From positions 1 through 9,882 of the forward strand of contig JASLGB010000357.1 in NCBI GenBank assembly GCA_030150315.1: a stretch of DNA of 9,882 nucleotides. Reading direction: 5' to 3'. Position numbers and translations under genes: made by a program. This document shows, piece after piece, positions 1 through 5,661 of this stretch (positions are counted from its first letter, which is position 1; every line of letters starts with the position of its first letter). The DNA is from Dokdonella sp. (GTDB lineage: Bacteria > Pseudomonadota > Gammaproteobacteria > Xanthomonadales > Rhodanobacteraceae). The notes beneath the pieces were generated by a model. It was given only the letters and a program-made list of their open reading frames with translations. It did not search any database and was not told the origin of the DNA.

Positions 1-129
1 ACGTACACGGGTTTCTCCGGCCTTCGGGTTCTCCGGCGTGATCCAGGGCGGATCGAAGAAGGCATTAGTGCTCCGAGCGAACAGCACGAATACCACTGTG
101 ACCAGCAACGCGAGCCCTCGTGAACGCAT
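1..129 (-). CDS. Exported protein of unknown function, N-terminal fragment (cut by window edge)
   Basis: Only the first 43 codons are present; the rest lies beyond the left edge. The ATG (complement of 127-129) is preceded by a strong GGAGG-type ribosome binding site with 5-nt spacing. The N-terminus is a clear Sec signal peptide: two arginines, a hydrophobic core of Leu/Val/Phe at about residues 6-18, and a likely signal peptidase I site after the ARSTNA stretch (about residues 18-23). The mature part begins FFDPPWITPENPKAGE. An 'ITP..P.AGE' segment near the mature start resembles small exported proteins I have seen in Xanthomonadales, but I cannot name a family or function. Codon use is less GC-biased than in the neighbours: 14 of 43 third positions are A or T, including TCA, CGA, ACA, GTA and AAT. 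It lies 318 nt downstream of gpsA, so it probably has its own promoter, though none is convincing. Confidence 0.75.
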   Translation of the reverse strand, partial: MRSRGLALLVTVVFVLFARSTNAFFDPPWITPENPKAGETRVR

Positions 130-131
130 GT

Positions 132-140
132 TCTCCTCCC
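132..140 (-). promoter_or_regulatory. Strong Shine-Dalgarno site of the left-edge gene
   Basis: The minus strand reads GGGAGGAGA, complementary to the 16S 3' end, with the GGAGG core 5 nt before the ATG. It is among the best ribosome binding sites in the window and supports a start at 129 over the competing longer frame that would start at 340. Confidence 0.75.
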
Positions 141-331
141 GGATTCGCGGGCGACAGCCAACGTGTTGGTCCACCGACGGAAAGTTGGCCGGCGCGATCG
201 GCAGCGTGCCTTGGGTAGCGTTCAAGCAGCAGTCTCGCGAGCAACGCCACGAATGCCAGCGCGCCGGAGAGTGCCCCAGTGGCGACACGGGAGGCGGAGC
301 AGGCGGTTTCGTGACCGTCAGCAGCCGTCAC

Positions 332-354
332 CGCCGGCACGTTTCAGGCCGGCG
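332..354. repeat. Inverted repeat, 7-bp all-GC stem
   Basis: CGCCGGC at 332-338 is repeated inverted as GCCGGCG at 348-354 around a 9-nt loop. No T-run follows on either strand, so it is not a standard terminator. It shares bases 352-354 with the neighbouring inverted repeat, so the two hairpins cannot both form fully in one RNA. Confidence 0.5.
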
Positions 355-382
355 ACAACGTTGCTTCGCCAACTTTTGTCGC
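352..382. repeat. Inverted repeat, 11 bp of pairing in two blocks
   Basis: GCGACAA (352-358) pairs with TTGTCGC (376-382), and inside it GTTG (360-363) pairs with CAAC (370-373). The loop is 6 nt, and a 1-by-2 internal loop separates the two blocks. It lies 66 nt beyond the gpsA stop. It could protect the 3' end of the gpsA message or be a protein-binding palindrome; there is no U-tract for termination. Confidence 0.5.
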
Positions 383-447
383 GTCGATTGGCAATTGCGC
401 TCGGCTTGGGTGCCGCAGCGGTCGGACGGCGCTGGCGTTGCGGTCGC

Positions 448-1494
448 TCAGGCTTTGCCGGCGCGCGTGTCGCCGGTGAGATCGGCGTCGGGGTATTCGG
501 GTTTCTGTTCACGCGAGAGCAGGGCGTGCATGCCTTCGGTCGGAGTCAGTTCGCCGTGCAGAACCTTCTGCACCAGCGCCGTGATCGGCAGTTCCACGCC
601 TTGCGCGTTGGCCAGCTTCATCACGGTATCGACCGTCTCGATGCTTTCGACGACCTGGCCGATGTCGGCCACCGCCTGTTTCAGGTCGGTGCCGCGGCCC
701 AGCGCAAGGCCGAGGCGGCGGTTGCGCGAAAGGTCGCCGGTGCAGGTCAGCACGAGGTCGCCGAGGCCGGCCAGGCCCATCAGCGTTTCCGGGCGCGAAC
801 CGAGCGCGGCGCCGAGGCGCAGGATTTCGTTGAGGCCGCGCGTGATGAGTCCGGCGCGCGCGTTCAGTCCCATCTGCATGCCGTCGGCGACGCCGGTGGC
901 CACCGCCAGCACGTTTTTCATCGCGCCGCCCAGCTCGGCACCGAGCACATCGTTGCCGGTGTAGGCGCGGAAGAACGGCGAGTGCAGCTTCTGCGCGATG
1001 TCCTGTGCGAAGGCATCGTCGGACGAGTGCACGGTCAGCGCGGTCGGCAGGCCCTGCGCGACTTCGCGCGCGAACGACGGGCCGGTGACAACGGCGGCCG
1101 CGTGGCCGGGCAGGTGTTCGGCGACCAGCTCGTGCAGGAAGCGGCCGGAGGCCGGATCGAAGCCCTTGGTCGCCCAGGCGACGCCGACCTGCGGCGCGAT
1201 CCATGGCGCGATCGTGCGCAGCAGTTCATCGAAGGAATGGCTCGGCACGACCACCAGGATCGTGCCGGCATCGCGGACCAGCGGTTCGAGCGCTGCGCTG
1301 TACTGCAGCGCGTCGGGCAGGTCGAGATCGGGCAGGTAGCGCGTGTTGCGCCGCGCCGTGGCCATGTCGACGATCGCCTGCGGCGAACGCCCCCACAGCG
1401 TGGTCGGCACGCCGTTGCGCGCCAGTTGCGCGGCCAATGCCGTGCCCCAGGAGCCGGCGCCGAGAACGGCGACCGGCGTCGTTGCATGTTCCAC
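448..1494 (-). CDS. gpsA: NAD(P)-dependent glycerol-3-phosphate dehydrogenase GpsA
   Basis: This cytoplasmic enzyme reduces dihydroxyacetone phosphate to sn-glycerol-3-phosphate, the backbone of membrane phospholipids. It is 348 aa, normal for the family. The N-terminal Rossmann fold shows GAGSWGTA at residues 12-19. Family landmarks follow: ATKGF at 108-112, the catalytic lysine in GGAMKNVLAVATG (K193), N211-A-R213 before AGLITRG, and the GLGDLVLTCTGDLSRNRRLG block at 243-262. The start is a GTG (complement of 1492-1494), chosen because an AGGT lies 6 nt upstream and the frame then begins 7 residues before the nucleotide-binding strand, as in relatives. The nearby ATG at 1485-1487 is in another frame. 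It follows secB by 20 nt and is probably co-transcribed with it, a pairing conserved in many gammaproteobacteria. The last ten or so residues are a variable tail. Confidence 0.97.
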   Translation of the reverse strand: MEHATTPVAVLGAGSWGTALAAQLARNGVPTTLWGRSPQAIVDMATARRNTRYLPDLDLPDALQYSAALEPLVRDAGTILVVVPSHSFDELLRTIAPWIAPQVGVAWATKGFDPASGRFLHELVAEHLPGHAAAVVTGPSFAREVAQGLPTALTVHSSDDAFAQDIAQKLHSPFFRAYTGNDVLGAELGGAMKNVLAVATGVADGMQMGLNARAGLITRGLNEILRLGAALGSRPETLMGLAGLGDLVLTCTGDLSRNRRLGLALGRGTDLKQAVADIGQVVESIETVDTVMKLANAQGVELPITALVQKVLHGELTPTEGMHALLSREQKPEYPDADLTGDTRAGKA

Positions 1495-1514
1495 GCCTCG
1501 ACCTGCGGCCTGGG

Positions 1515-2015
1515 TCAGGCGTTGGCGACCGGAGCGTCGGCCGCGCCTTCGGAGCGACGGCGCATCTGCTCGGCGTACAGCGCGTCGAAGTTGATCGGCT
1601 GCAGGAAGAACGGCGGGAAGCCGCCATTCTGCACGAGGTCGGAAATGACCTGACGCACGTACGGGAACAGCACGTTCGGGCAGTAGGTGGAAAGCACCGC
1701 CTCGCGCGAGGAATCGTCAAAGCCGATCAGGCCGAAAATGCCGGCCTGGTGGACTTCGGCCAGGTACGCGGTCTTGTCTTCGACCTTGCACGTCGCGGTG
1801 ACGCTGAGAACGACCTCGTAGGCGTCCTCGCCGACCTGCGCGACGCGCTGGCTCAGGTTCAGCTCGACGTTCGGCTGGCCCTGCTGCTGGAAAATCTGCG
1901 GCGCGCCCGGCGCCTCGAAGGAGACGTCCTTGACGTAGAGGCGCTGCAGGTTCAGCTGCGCCTGACCCTGCGGAGGCGTCTGGCCGTTCGGTGCGCCGTT
2001 GCTGTTCTCTGCCAT
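1515..2015 (-). CDS. secB: Protein-export chaperone SecB
   Basis: SecB is a tetrameric cytoplasmic chaperone that holds unfolded preproteins and hands them to SecA for export. The product is 166 aa, close to the usual 150-165. Residues 1-20 are a polar Gln/Asn/Pro-rich lead. The SecB core starts at LNLQRLYVKDVSFE (21-34), continues with AYLAEVHQAGIFGLIG (83-98), and ends with the hallmark block from CPNVLFPYVRQVISDL through GGFPPFFLQPINFDALY (112-147). No residue typical of the family is obviously missing. The ATG (complement of 2013-2015) has only a weak AGG-type site. An extended -10 promoter lies about 40 nt upstream, and gpsA follows after 20 nt. The glutaredoxin gene that commonly precedes secB is missing; the next gene upstream is the rhodanese. 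Confidence 0.97.
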   Translation of the reverse strand: MAENSNGAPNGQTPPQGQAQLNLQRLYVKDVSFEAPGAPQIFQQQGQPNVELNLSQRVAQVGEDAYEVVLSVTATCKVEDKTAYLAEVHQAGIFGLIGFDDSSREAVLSTYCPNVLFPYVRQVISDLVQNGGFPPFFLQPINFDALYAEQMRRRSEGAADAPVANA

Positions 2016-2053
2016 GGTTTTCTGCCTGATGCTTGTGAATGAAAAGGGGCGGA

Positions 2054-2062
2054 ATTATCCCA
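2054..2062 (-). promoter_or_regulatory. Extended -10 promoter for secB-gpsA
   Basis: The minus strand reads TGGGATAAT: a TGn extension directly before GATAAT (5 of 6 matches to TATAAT; hexamer complement of 2054-2059). No good -35 is visible about 17 nt upstream, which is tolerable for an extended -10 site. It predicts a transcript start near 2047 and a leader of about 30 nt. It would let secB and gpsA be expressed independently of the upstream rhodanese gene. Confidence 0.6.
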
Positions 2063-2160
2063 CGGTCGCGCGCGGGGCGCACGCCGGGGCGATGGATGCG
2101 TCGCGGGGATTGGTACCGGCTTGGCCGTTGTGGCTGCGGAAGCGGCGCGCGGCGGCTGGA

Positions 2161-2604
2161 TCAGGCGCGGCCCTTGGCCAGCGGCATTTGCGCCTCGATC
2201 CACGCGCCGATGCCGCCTTCCAGCCAGTACACCTTGGTGAAACCGGCCTTCTTCAGCCGCTGCGCCGCCTGCGCCGAGGTTTGGCCGTTCTTGCACACGA
2301 CCGCGACCGGCAGCTCGCGCACCTTGGCCAGTTCCTTGCCTTCCGGGTCGAACTGGCTCATCGCGACGTGCTTCGCGCCCGGCACATGGCCTTTCTCGAA
2401 GTCGGCGAGGCTGGAGACATCGACCAGCAGCGCGTTCTCGCGGTTGATCAGCTGCGTCAATCCGGCCGGCGTAAGCGCCTTGTAGCTGCGCGTCAGGCGT
2501 TGCAGCTCGACCGCAACCAGCGCCAGCAGCACGCCGACGAAGCCGAGGGAAAGCAGAAGGTGGTTGCCGAGGAACTCGGGCAGGCGATGCAGGAAGTCGG
2601 ACAT
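2161..2604 (-). CDS. Membrane-anchored rhodanese-like protein (YibN type)
   Basis: Rhodanese domains carry sulfane sulfur on an active-site cysteine. This 147-aa protein has one N-terminal membrane segment (about residues 15-33, LLLSLGFVGVLLALVAV) and then a single rhodanese domain (about 44-142). The domain shows LLVDVSSLADFEKGHVPGA (59-77) and the active-site loop CKNGQTS starting at C104, followed by the family's GFTKVYWLEGGIGAW. The cysteine is present, but the sixth loop residue, often Arg in active rhodaneses, is Thr109. With the first helix as anchor, the domain most likely faces the cytoplasm. The order rhodanese, then secB, then gpsA matches yibN of E. coli, without grxC between. The start follows a near-consensus promoter but has no clear Shine-Dalgarno site. 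The physiological substrate is unknown. Confidence 0.9.
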   Translation of the reverse strand: MSDFLHRLPEFLGNHLLLSLGFVGVLLALVAVELQRLTRSYKALTPAGLTQLINRENALLVDVSSLADFEKGHVPGAKHVAMSQFDPEGKELAKVRELPVAVVCKNGQTSAQAAQRLKKAGFTKVYWLEGGIGAWIEAQMPLAKGRA

Positions 2605-2633
2605 GGATGGATACGGGCGCGTAGCGGCCGCGC

Positions 2634-2662
2634 ATTATCACGGAGCGGCCGGGGCGTGGCAA
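2634..2662 (-). promoter_or_regulatory. Sigma-70-type promoter for the rhodanese-secB-gpsA cluster
   Basis: On the minus strand a TTGCCA -35 (complement of 2657-2662, 5 of 6 consensus) and a GATAAT -10 (complement of 2634-2639, 5 of 6 consensus) are exactly 17 nt apart. This is the best promoter match in the window. It begins 15 nt after the stop of the lipoprotein gene and predicts a leader of about 22 nt before the rhodanese ATG. Confidence 0.8.
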
Positions 2663-2676
2663 AAGTCGGCTTGCCG

Positions 2677-3102
2677 CTAGTGCGACTGGGTGATGTCGGG
2701 CAAGCCGCTCATCAGATACCAGCGCTTGGCGGTTTCGTCGTAGCGCCAGGTCTGGCGATCGAGCACGCTGCGCGCCGATTGCGTGTTGACGTTGACCAGG
2801 CCGATCTCGACCACCTGCCGCACCTCGTTGGTGCCGGTGGGTACCGGTGACTGCTCGGTGTAGCCGGTGATGCGCACCTGCTCGAAGCGCGAGAGTTCCA
2901 GCGAAGACGGCGGATGCGCCGCCAGGACCTGCGGGTCCATGAAGGCCTGCGCCTGGGTCACATCGCCCCAGCGGATCGTGGCTGCGTAGGAGCGCAGCGT
3001 TTCGGTCAGCAGGTCGTCTTTTTTCGAGGCGATCGGATTGCTCGCGCAGGCGCCGAGCAGGAGCGCGGCGATCGCCGGAAGAAAGCTGGAATGTGTGCGC
3101 AT
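2677..3102 (-). CDS. Small lipoprotein of unknown function
   Basis: The product is a 141-aa exported protein. The signal peptide MRTHSSFLPAIAALLLGAC ends in an LGAC lipobox, so C19 would be lipidated. The next residue is Ala, not Asp, which suggests sorting to the outer membrane. The mature part is soluble, with no further membrane segment. It begins with an amphipathic stretch (about 30-45, LLTETLRSYAATIRWGD) and ends TWRYDETAKRWYLMSGLPDI (118-137). A helix followed by curved strands with a Trp-rich end suggests an NTF2-like cone fold, but that is only a guess. Similar proteins seem common in Xanthomonadales, with no function I can name. The ATG at complement 3100-3102 is chosen over one 57 nt upstream because a GGGAGG site sits 5 nt before it and the signal peptide then starts properly. 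It lies 34 nt after the thioesterase gene, possibly in the same transcript. Confidence 0.85.
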   Translation of the reverse strand: MRTHSSFLPAIAALLLGACASNPIASKKDDLLTETLRSYAATIRWGDVTQAQAFMDPQVLAAHPPSSLELSRFEQVRITGYTEQSPVPTGTNEVRQVVEIGLVNVNTQSARSVLDRQTWRYDETAKRWYLMSGLPDITQSH

Positions 3103-3107
3103 GGTGG

Positions 3108-3113
3108 CCTCCC
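3108..3113 (-). promoter_or_regulatory. Shine-Dalgarno site that fixes the lipoprotein start
   Basis: The minus strand reads GGGAGG, 5 nt before the ATG at 3102. The in-frame ATG further upstream (3159) lies inside the thioesterase gene and would put 19 charged and polar residues ahead of the signal peptide, so the internal start is preferred. Confidence 0.8.
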
Positions 3114-3122
3114 TGAAGCGTG

Positions 3123-3151
3123 ATTGTGCCGCGTCGTCAGCGCTTGGCCAA
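3123..3151 (-). promoter_or_regulatory. Possible weak promoter for the lipoprotein gene
   Basis: A TTGGCC (complement of 3146-3151) and a CACAAT (complement of 3123-3128) are 17 nt apart, each matching 4 of 6 consensus bases. The site overlaps the end of the thioesterase gene. It is weak and may be chance in this GC-rich sequence. Confidence 0.25.
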
Positions 3152-3616
3152 TGCGACAAAGCGTGCGTCCAGCGTGGTGGCGGCCGTGCCGTCGGCCAGC
3201 GTCACCGCAACCTGCACGCGCAGACGGCCCTTGCCGCGGGTGGCCAGTGCGCTGAAGAACGCGTCGAAACCTTCGCCGTCGGCGAGGCGCGCGGTGGCGG
3301 AGAAATCGCCCCAGACCGGCGCGAGGTAGCGGGTCGTGCTGTCTTGCACATAGACCTCGCAGTCCAGCCCGCGCGCGCCGATGGCCAGCTCGATCACGCC
3401 CCAGCCGGCCAGTGTCATCACGCTGGCAAGGCTGCCGCCGAAGGCGCAGCCTTTGTCGTTGACGTTCGCTGCGAGCGGCGCCGACAGCGTCAGCGATTCG
3501 CCGTCGTAATGCGTCGCGCGCAGGCCCATGGCGCGGGTCAGGGGAATGTCGGCGAGCAGGCGCTGCTCGAGCGCCGCGGCATGGGCGGCATGGGTGGAGT
3601 GGGCAAGGTCGATCAT
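3137..3616 (-). CDS. YiiD C-terminal-family hotdog thioesterase (putative)
   Basis: The 159-aa soluble protein looks like a single hotdog-fold domain of the YiiD C-terminal (putative thioesterase) family. In E. coli the same domain sits behind an acetyltransferase; here it stands alone. Seen in the sequence: an N-terminal helix (about 5-30), then NVNDKGCAFGGSL (51-63), the family's signature at the start of the central hot-dog helix, then ASVMTLAGWGVIEL (64-77). The later YLAPVWGDFSATARL stretch (97-111) is typical of the second half of the fold. It probably hydrolyses an acyl-thioester (acyl-CoA or acyl-ACP), but the substrate cannot be read from the sequence. The ATG (complement of 3614-3616) has no clear Shine-Dalgarno site. 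The gene is 101 nt after the hydroxylase gene and 34 nt before the lipoprotein gene. Confidence 0.8.
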   Translation of the reverse strand: MIDLAHSTHAAHAAALEQRLLADIPLTRAMGLRATHYDGESLTLSAPLAANVNDKGCAFGGSLASVMTLAGWGVIELAIGARGLDCEVYVQDSTTRYLAPVWGDFSATARLADGEGFDAFFSALATRGKGRLRVQVAVTLADGTAATTLDARFVALAKR

Positions 3617-3703
3617 TTTCGGTCAGGGGGCGCGAGCGGGCAAAAGGGGCGCGAGTGTCGGCCAATCGCCGCGTCGGCTCAATTGCCGCGATGCGTGGCC
3701 GGC

Positions 3704-3717
3704 AGCCGCGAGCGGCT
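3704..3717 (-). repeat. Short hairpin directly after the hydroxylase stop codon
   Basis: AGCCGC at 3704-3709 and GCGGCT at 3712-3717 form an inverted repeat immediately beyond the stop codon of the TPR-hydroxylase gene; sterically 5 bp with a 4-nt loop. There is no T-run after it, so it is at most a 3'-end stabiliser or a weak barrier between this gene and the thioesterase. Confidence 0.3.
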
Positions 3718-5019
3718 TCAGACTCCCGCCGCGCGGTTGAAGTCGCCGATCGCACCGATGAGTGCGGTCAGGGCGAGGCGTTCGACGTCGGTCAGGTACG
3801 GATTCCAGGCATCCAGCAGCAGCACGACGCGCGTTTCGCCGCTGCGGTTCCAGGCTTCGTGCTCGAAACTGTCGTCGAAGCTGAAGCAGCGGCCTTCCTG
3901 CCAGCGCCGCGCGTCGCCGGCCACGTTCAGCGCCAGATCGCCGTCCGGCACCAGGAGTGGCAGATGGGTGACCACGCGCGCATTGGTCACGCCGTGGTGC
4001 GGCAGGATATGGGTGCCGGGCGAGAGCACCGAGAAGCAGACCTCCGGCGCGTGCTCGCGGATGCGGCACAGCGGCGCGGCATCCAGCGCCGCCGCCGTGC
4101 GCGGGCAACGCCGCGCGTTGGCCTCGTTGCATACACCGTGGCGATGGAAGAAGAAGGCATCCCAGCGCGGAGCGGCGTGCTCGTTGCGCAACTGGGCTTC
4201 GAGCAGGCGCGGATCGTCGACCGGGCCGAGGAACGGTTCGATGCCGTCGGCATCGGCGAGTACGTCGAGCAGTTCCGCACGGATCGCGCCGGCCTGCGCT
4301 TCGAGTGCCTCGTACCACGGGAACAGCGCGCGCTCGAACCACGGCGAACAGGGCAAATCCGGAATGTAGAGGAAGGTCGGCCGCTGCTTTTCGTGTTCGA
4401 GCAGCAGCGGCTGGTCGCCCAGATGCATCGCCAGCGCCTTCTCGACGCGCGCGAGGGCGGCGCTGCCGTGCTGCTCGCGCAGCGGAGCGAGCAGGCCGTG
4501 GAACAGCGCTCGGCGGCCGTCGGCAACTACGCGCATCGCGTGCCGCACCAGCGGTCGCAGCGGCGGTGGCGTGCTGGCGTCGTCCTGCCACGCGCCGTGC
4601 GCCTGCGCGGCGACGATGGCGCCGAAGAACAGCGGCAGCGCCTCGGCCTCGCGGCCTTGTGCCTGCACGGTTTCGGCCAGCCGCAGGCGGATCGCGAACG
4701 CGCCCGCATCCGCCTGCACCACGCGCGCGAAGGCATCCTGCGCCGCGTCCAGATGGCCTTGTTCGCGCCGCAGCAGGCCGAGATTGGCCAGCGTCGGCGG
4801 GTGATCCGGCTGTGCGCGGCGGCCGCGTTCGAGCAACTCGCACGCGGCCACGCCGTCGCCGCGTGCGTGGGCGCGGCGGGCGAGGAAATTCAGCGCATCG
4901 ACATCGTCCGGCACCTCGCGCAGCAGGCGCGCGAATGCCTGTTCGGCCTCGTCGAAGCGGCCCTGCGCCGCCAGCGCCTGGGCGGCGCGACGGCGACCGG
5001 CGGGATCCGCCGCGTCCAT
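3718..5019 (-). CDS. TPR protein with C-terminal aspartyl/asparaginyl beta-hydroxylase domain
   Basis: The 433-aa protein has about four TPR-like helix pairs (about residues 8-140, e.g. GRFDEAEQAFARLLREVPDD and GHLDAAQDAFARVVQAD). A linker follows, then a 2-oxoglutarate/Fe(II) dioxygenase domain of the Asp/Asn beta-hydroxylase family (about 215-410). The domain opens with FLYIPDLPCSPWF (216-228). The metal site is visible: H341 in the LPHHGVTN segment and H387 in FDDSFEHEAW, the two-histidine arrangement of AspH enzymes. R398, in RVVLLLDAWNP, is the likely 2-oxoglutarate anchor. It should hydroxylate Asp or Asn side chains of a protein or peptide; the target is unknown. There is no signal peptide, so it is probably cytoplasmic. 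The start at 5019 is chosen because it lies 1 nt after the stop of the PEBP gene (TGAGATG), implying coupled translation. The frame stays open further upstream, but only as a shadow of that gene. Confidence 0.87.
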   Translation of the reverse strand: MDAADPAGRRRAAQALAAQGRFDEAEQAFARLLREVPDDVDALNFLARRAHARGDGVAACELLERGRRAQPDHPPTLANLGLLRREQGHLDAAQDAFARVVQADAGAFAIRLRLAETVQAQGREAEALPLFFGAIVAAQAHGAWQDDASTPPPLRPLVRHAMRVVADGRRALFHGLLAPLREQHGSAALARVEKALAMHLGDQPLLLEHEKQRPTFLYIPDLPCSPWFERALFPWYEALEAQAGAIRAELLDVLADADGIEPFLGPVDDPRLLEAQLRNEHAAPRWDAFFFHRHGVCNEANARRCPRTAAALDAAPLCRIREHAPEVCFSVLSPGTHILPHHGVTNARVVTHLPLLVPDGDLALNVAGDARRWQEGRCFSFDDSFEHEAWNRSGETRVVLLLDAWNPYLTDVERLALTALIGAIGDFNRAAGV

Positions 5020-5020
5020 C

Positions 5021-5653
5021 TCAGCCGCGCAGTCGGGCGTTGAGCGTGTAGCTGCCGCCGAGCGTGGCCTCGGCCAGCACATGGCCGTCCATCGCGCGGC
5101 GCAGGTCGGCCAGCGTGTAGCGCGCGGGCAGGTCGAGCGTGGCGAGGTCGAGGGCGTACACGCGGAAACGGTAGTGGTGCACGCGCTCGTCGTTCCACGG
5201 CGGACAGGGGCCGTCGTAGCCGAGGTAGTCGCCGGCCATCGCGGCGTCGCCGGCAAACCAGCCGGTGTAGTCGTTGAGGCCCTGGCGGGCGCCGTCCGGG
5301 CCGTGCGGGTCGCGCTTGCCGTGCGCAACGACGCCGTCGCTGCAGGCGCCCTGCGCGATCTCGCGAACGGCTGCCGGAATGTCGGCCATCAGCCAGTGCA
5401 CGAAATCCGCGCGCGGCAGGTCGGCCGGCACGCTGCGGCCCGCCTGGTTCACGTCGTCGCCGACGGTCGGCGCGTCGCCGTCGATGCAGGTGATCACGAA
5501 CGAGCGCGTGCCTTCGGGCACATCGCTCCATGCCAGATGCGGGTTGCGATTGGCGGCGAACACACAGGGTTCGCCGTCGGGCCCGGACTGGCCGAATGCA
5601 AACGTGGCCGGAAGCGGCTGGCGGTCGTCGAAATCGTTGCTGCGCAGATGCAT
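5021..5653 (-). CDS. YbhB/YbcL-type phosphatidylethanolamine-binding (Raf kinase inhibitor-like) protein
   Basis: The 210-aa protein belongs to the PEBP family, whose bacterial members have a conserved anion-binding pocket and no settled function. Landmarks: NPHLAWSDVPEGTRSFVITC (37-56), the pocket segment DGDAPT (58-63, where most relatives read DPDAP), FVHWLMADIP (84-93), then GYDGPCPPWNDERVHHYRFRVYALDL (145-170) with the family's GPCPP and His-x-Tyr motifs. It is longer than E. coli YbhB (about 158 aa), with extra residues around 64-80 and 103-142. There is no signal peptide, so it is predicted cytoplasmic. The ATG (complement of 5651-5653) lies 8 nt after the upstream stop, with AAGGA about 13 nt before it, overlapping the end of the previous gene. 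The stop is 1 nt from the hydroxylase start. Confidence 0.92.
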   Translation of the reverse strand: MHLRSNDFDDRQPLPATFAFGQSGPDGEPCVFAANRNPHLAWSDVPEGTRSFVITCIDGDAPTVGDDVNQAGRSVPADLPRADFVHWLMADIPAAVREIAQGACSDGVVAHGKRDPHGPDGARQGLNDYTGWFAGDAAMAGDYLGYDGPCPPWNDERVHHYRFRVYALDLATLDLPARYTLADLRRAMDGHVLAEATLGGSYTLNARLRG

Positions 5654-5661
5654 GGCGGGAA

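Larger units (their letters stand above)
130..447. other. 318-bp gene-free stretch between gpsA and the left-edge gene
   Basis: No gene is supported here. A minus-strand frame from 340 to 65 is open but has no ribosome binding site and overlaps the well-supported start at 129. The stretch holds two overlapping inverted repeats (332-354 and 352-382), listed separately. I see no T-tract that would make either an intrinsic terminator, and no convincing -35/-10 pair for the left-edge gene. It may hold the gpsA 3' untranslated region, a Rho-dependent end and a promoter too weak to recognise by eye. Confidence 0.5.

Noticed and set aside
65..340. Minus-strand frame of 91 codons with a hydrophobic patch in the gpsA downstream gap
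   Set aside because: It starts with a GTG lacking a ribosome binding site and overlaps the gene at 1-129, which has a strong site and a clean signal peptide. The hydrophobic patch is not followed by any recognisable sequence.
163..1653. Plus-strand open frame of 496 codons covering gpsA and the end of secB
   Set aside because: Antisense shadow of gpsA, whose family motifs are unmistakable on the other strand.
2100..2160. Possible intrinsic terminator after the rhodanese gene
   Set aside because: Only a 4-bp stem with a 3-nt loop is visible and there is no T-tract, so read-through into secB is likely in addition to the secB promoter.
3014..3026. A-run (AAAAAAG on the minus strand) in the lipoprotein gene as a frameshift site
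   Set aside because: The run is read as TCG AAA AAA GAC, which is not the frame needed for a -1 slippery heptamer, and both alternative frames give no sensible product.
3629..3700. Possible promoter before the thioesterase gene (TTGAGC, 17-nt spacer, GACACT)
   Set aside because: The -10 matches only 3 of 6 consensus bases, and chance pairs of this quality are common. The gene may simply be read from the upstream operon.
3623..4843. Minus-strand frame of 406 codons overlapping the TPR-hydroxylase gene
   Set aside because: Arg/Ala/Pro/Gly-rich out-of-frame translation of the hydroxylase gene with no domain pattern. Its stop just before the thioesterase start is coincidental.
5020..5328. Upstream extension of the TPR-hydroxylase frame
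   Set aside because: The added 103 residues are Thr/Arg/Ala/Ser-rich and overlap the PEBP gene in another frame. The internal ATG 1 nt after the PEBP stop is a typical coupled start.
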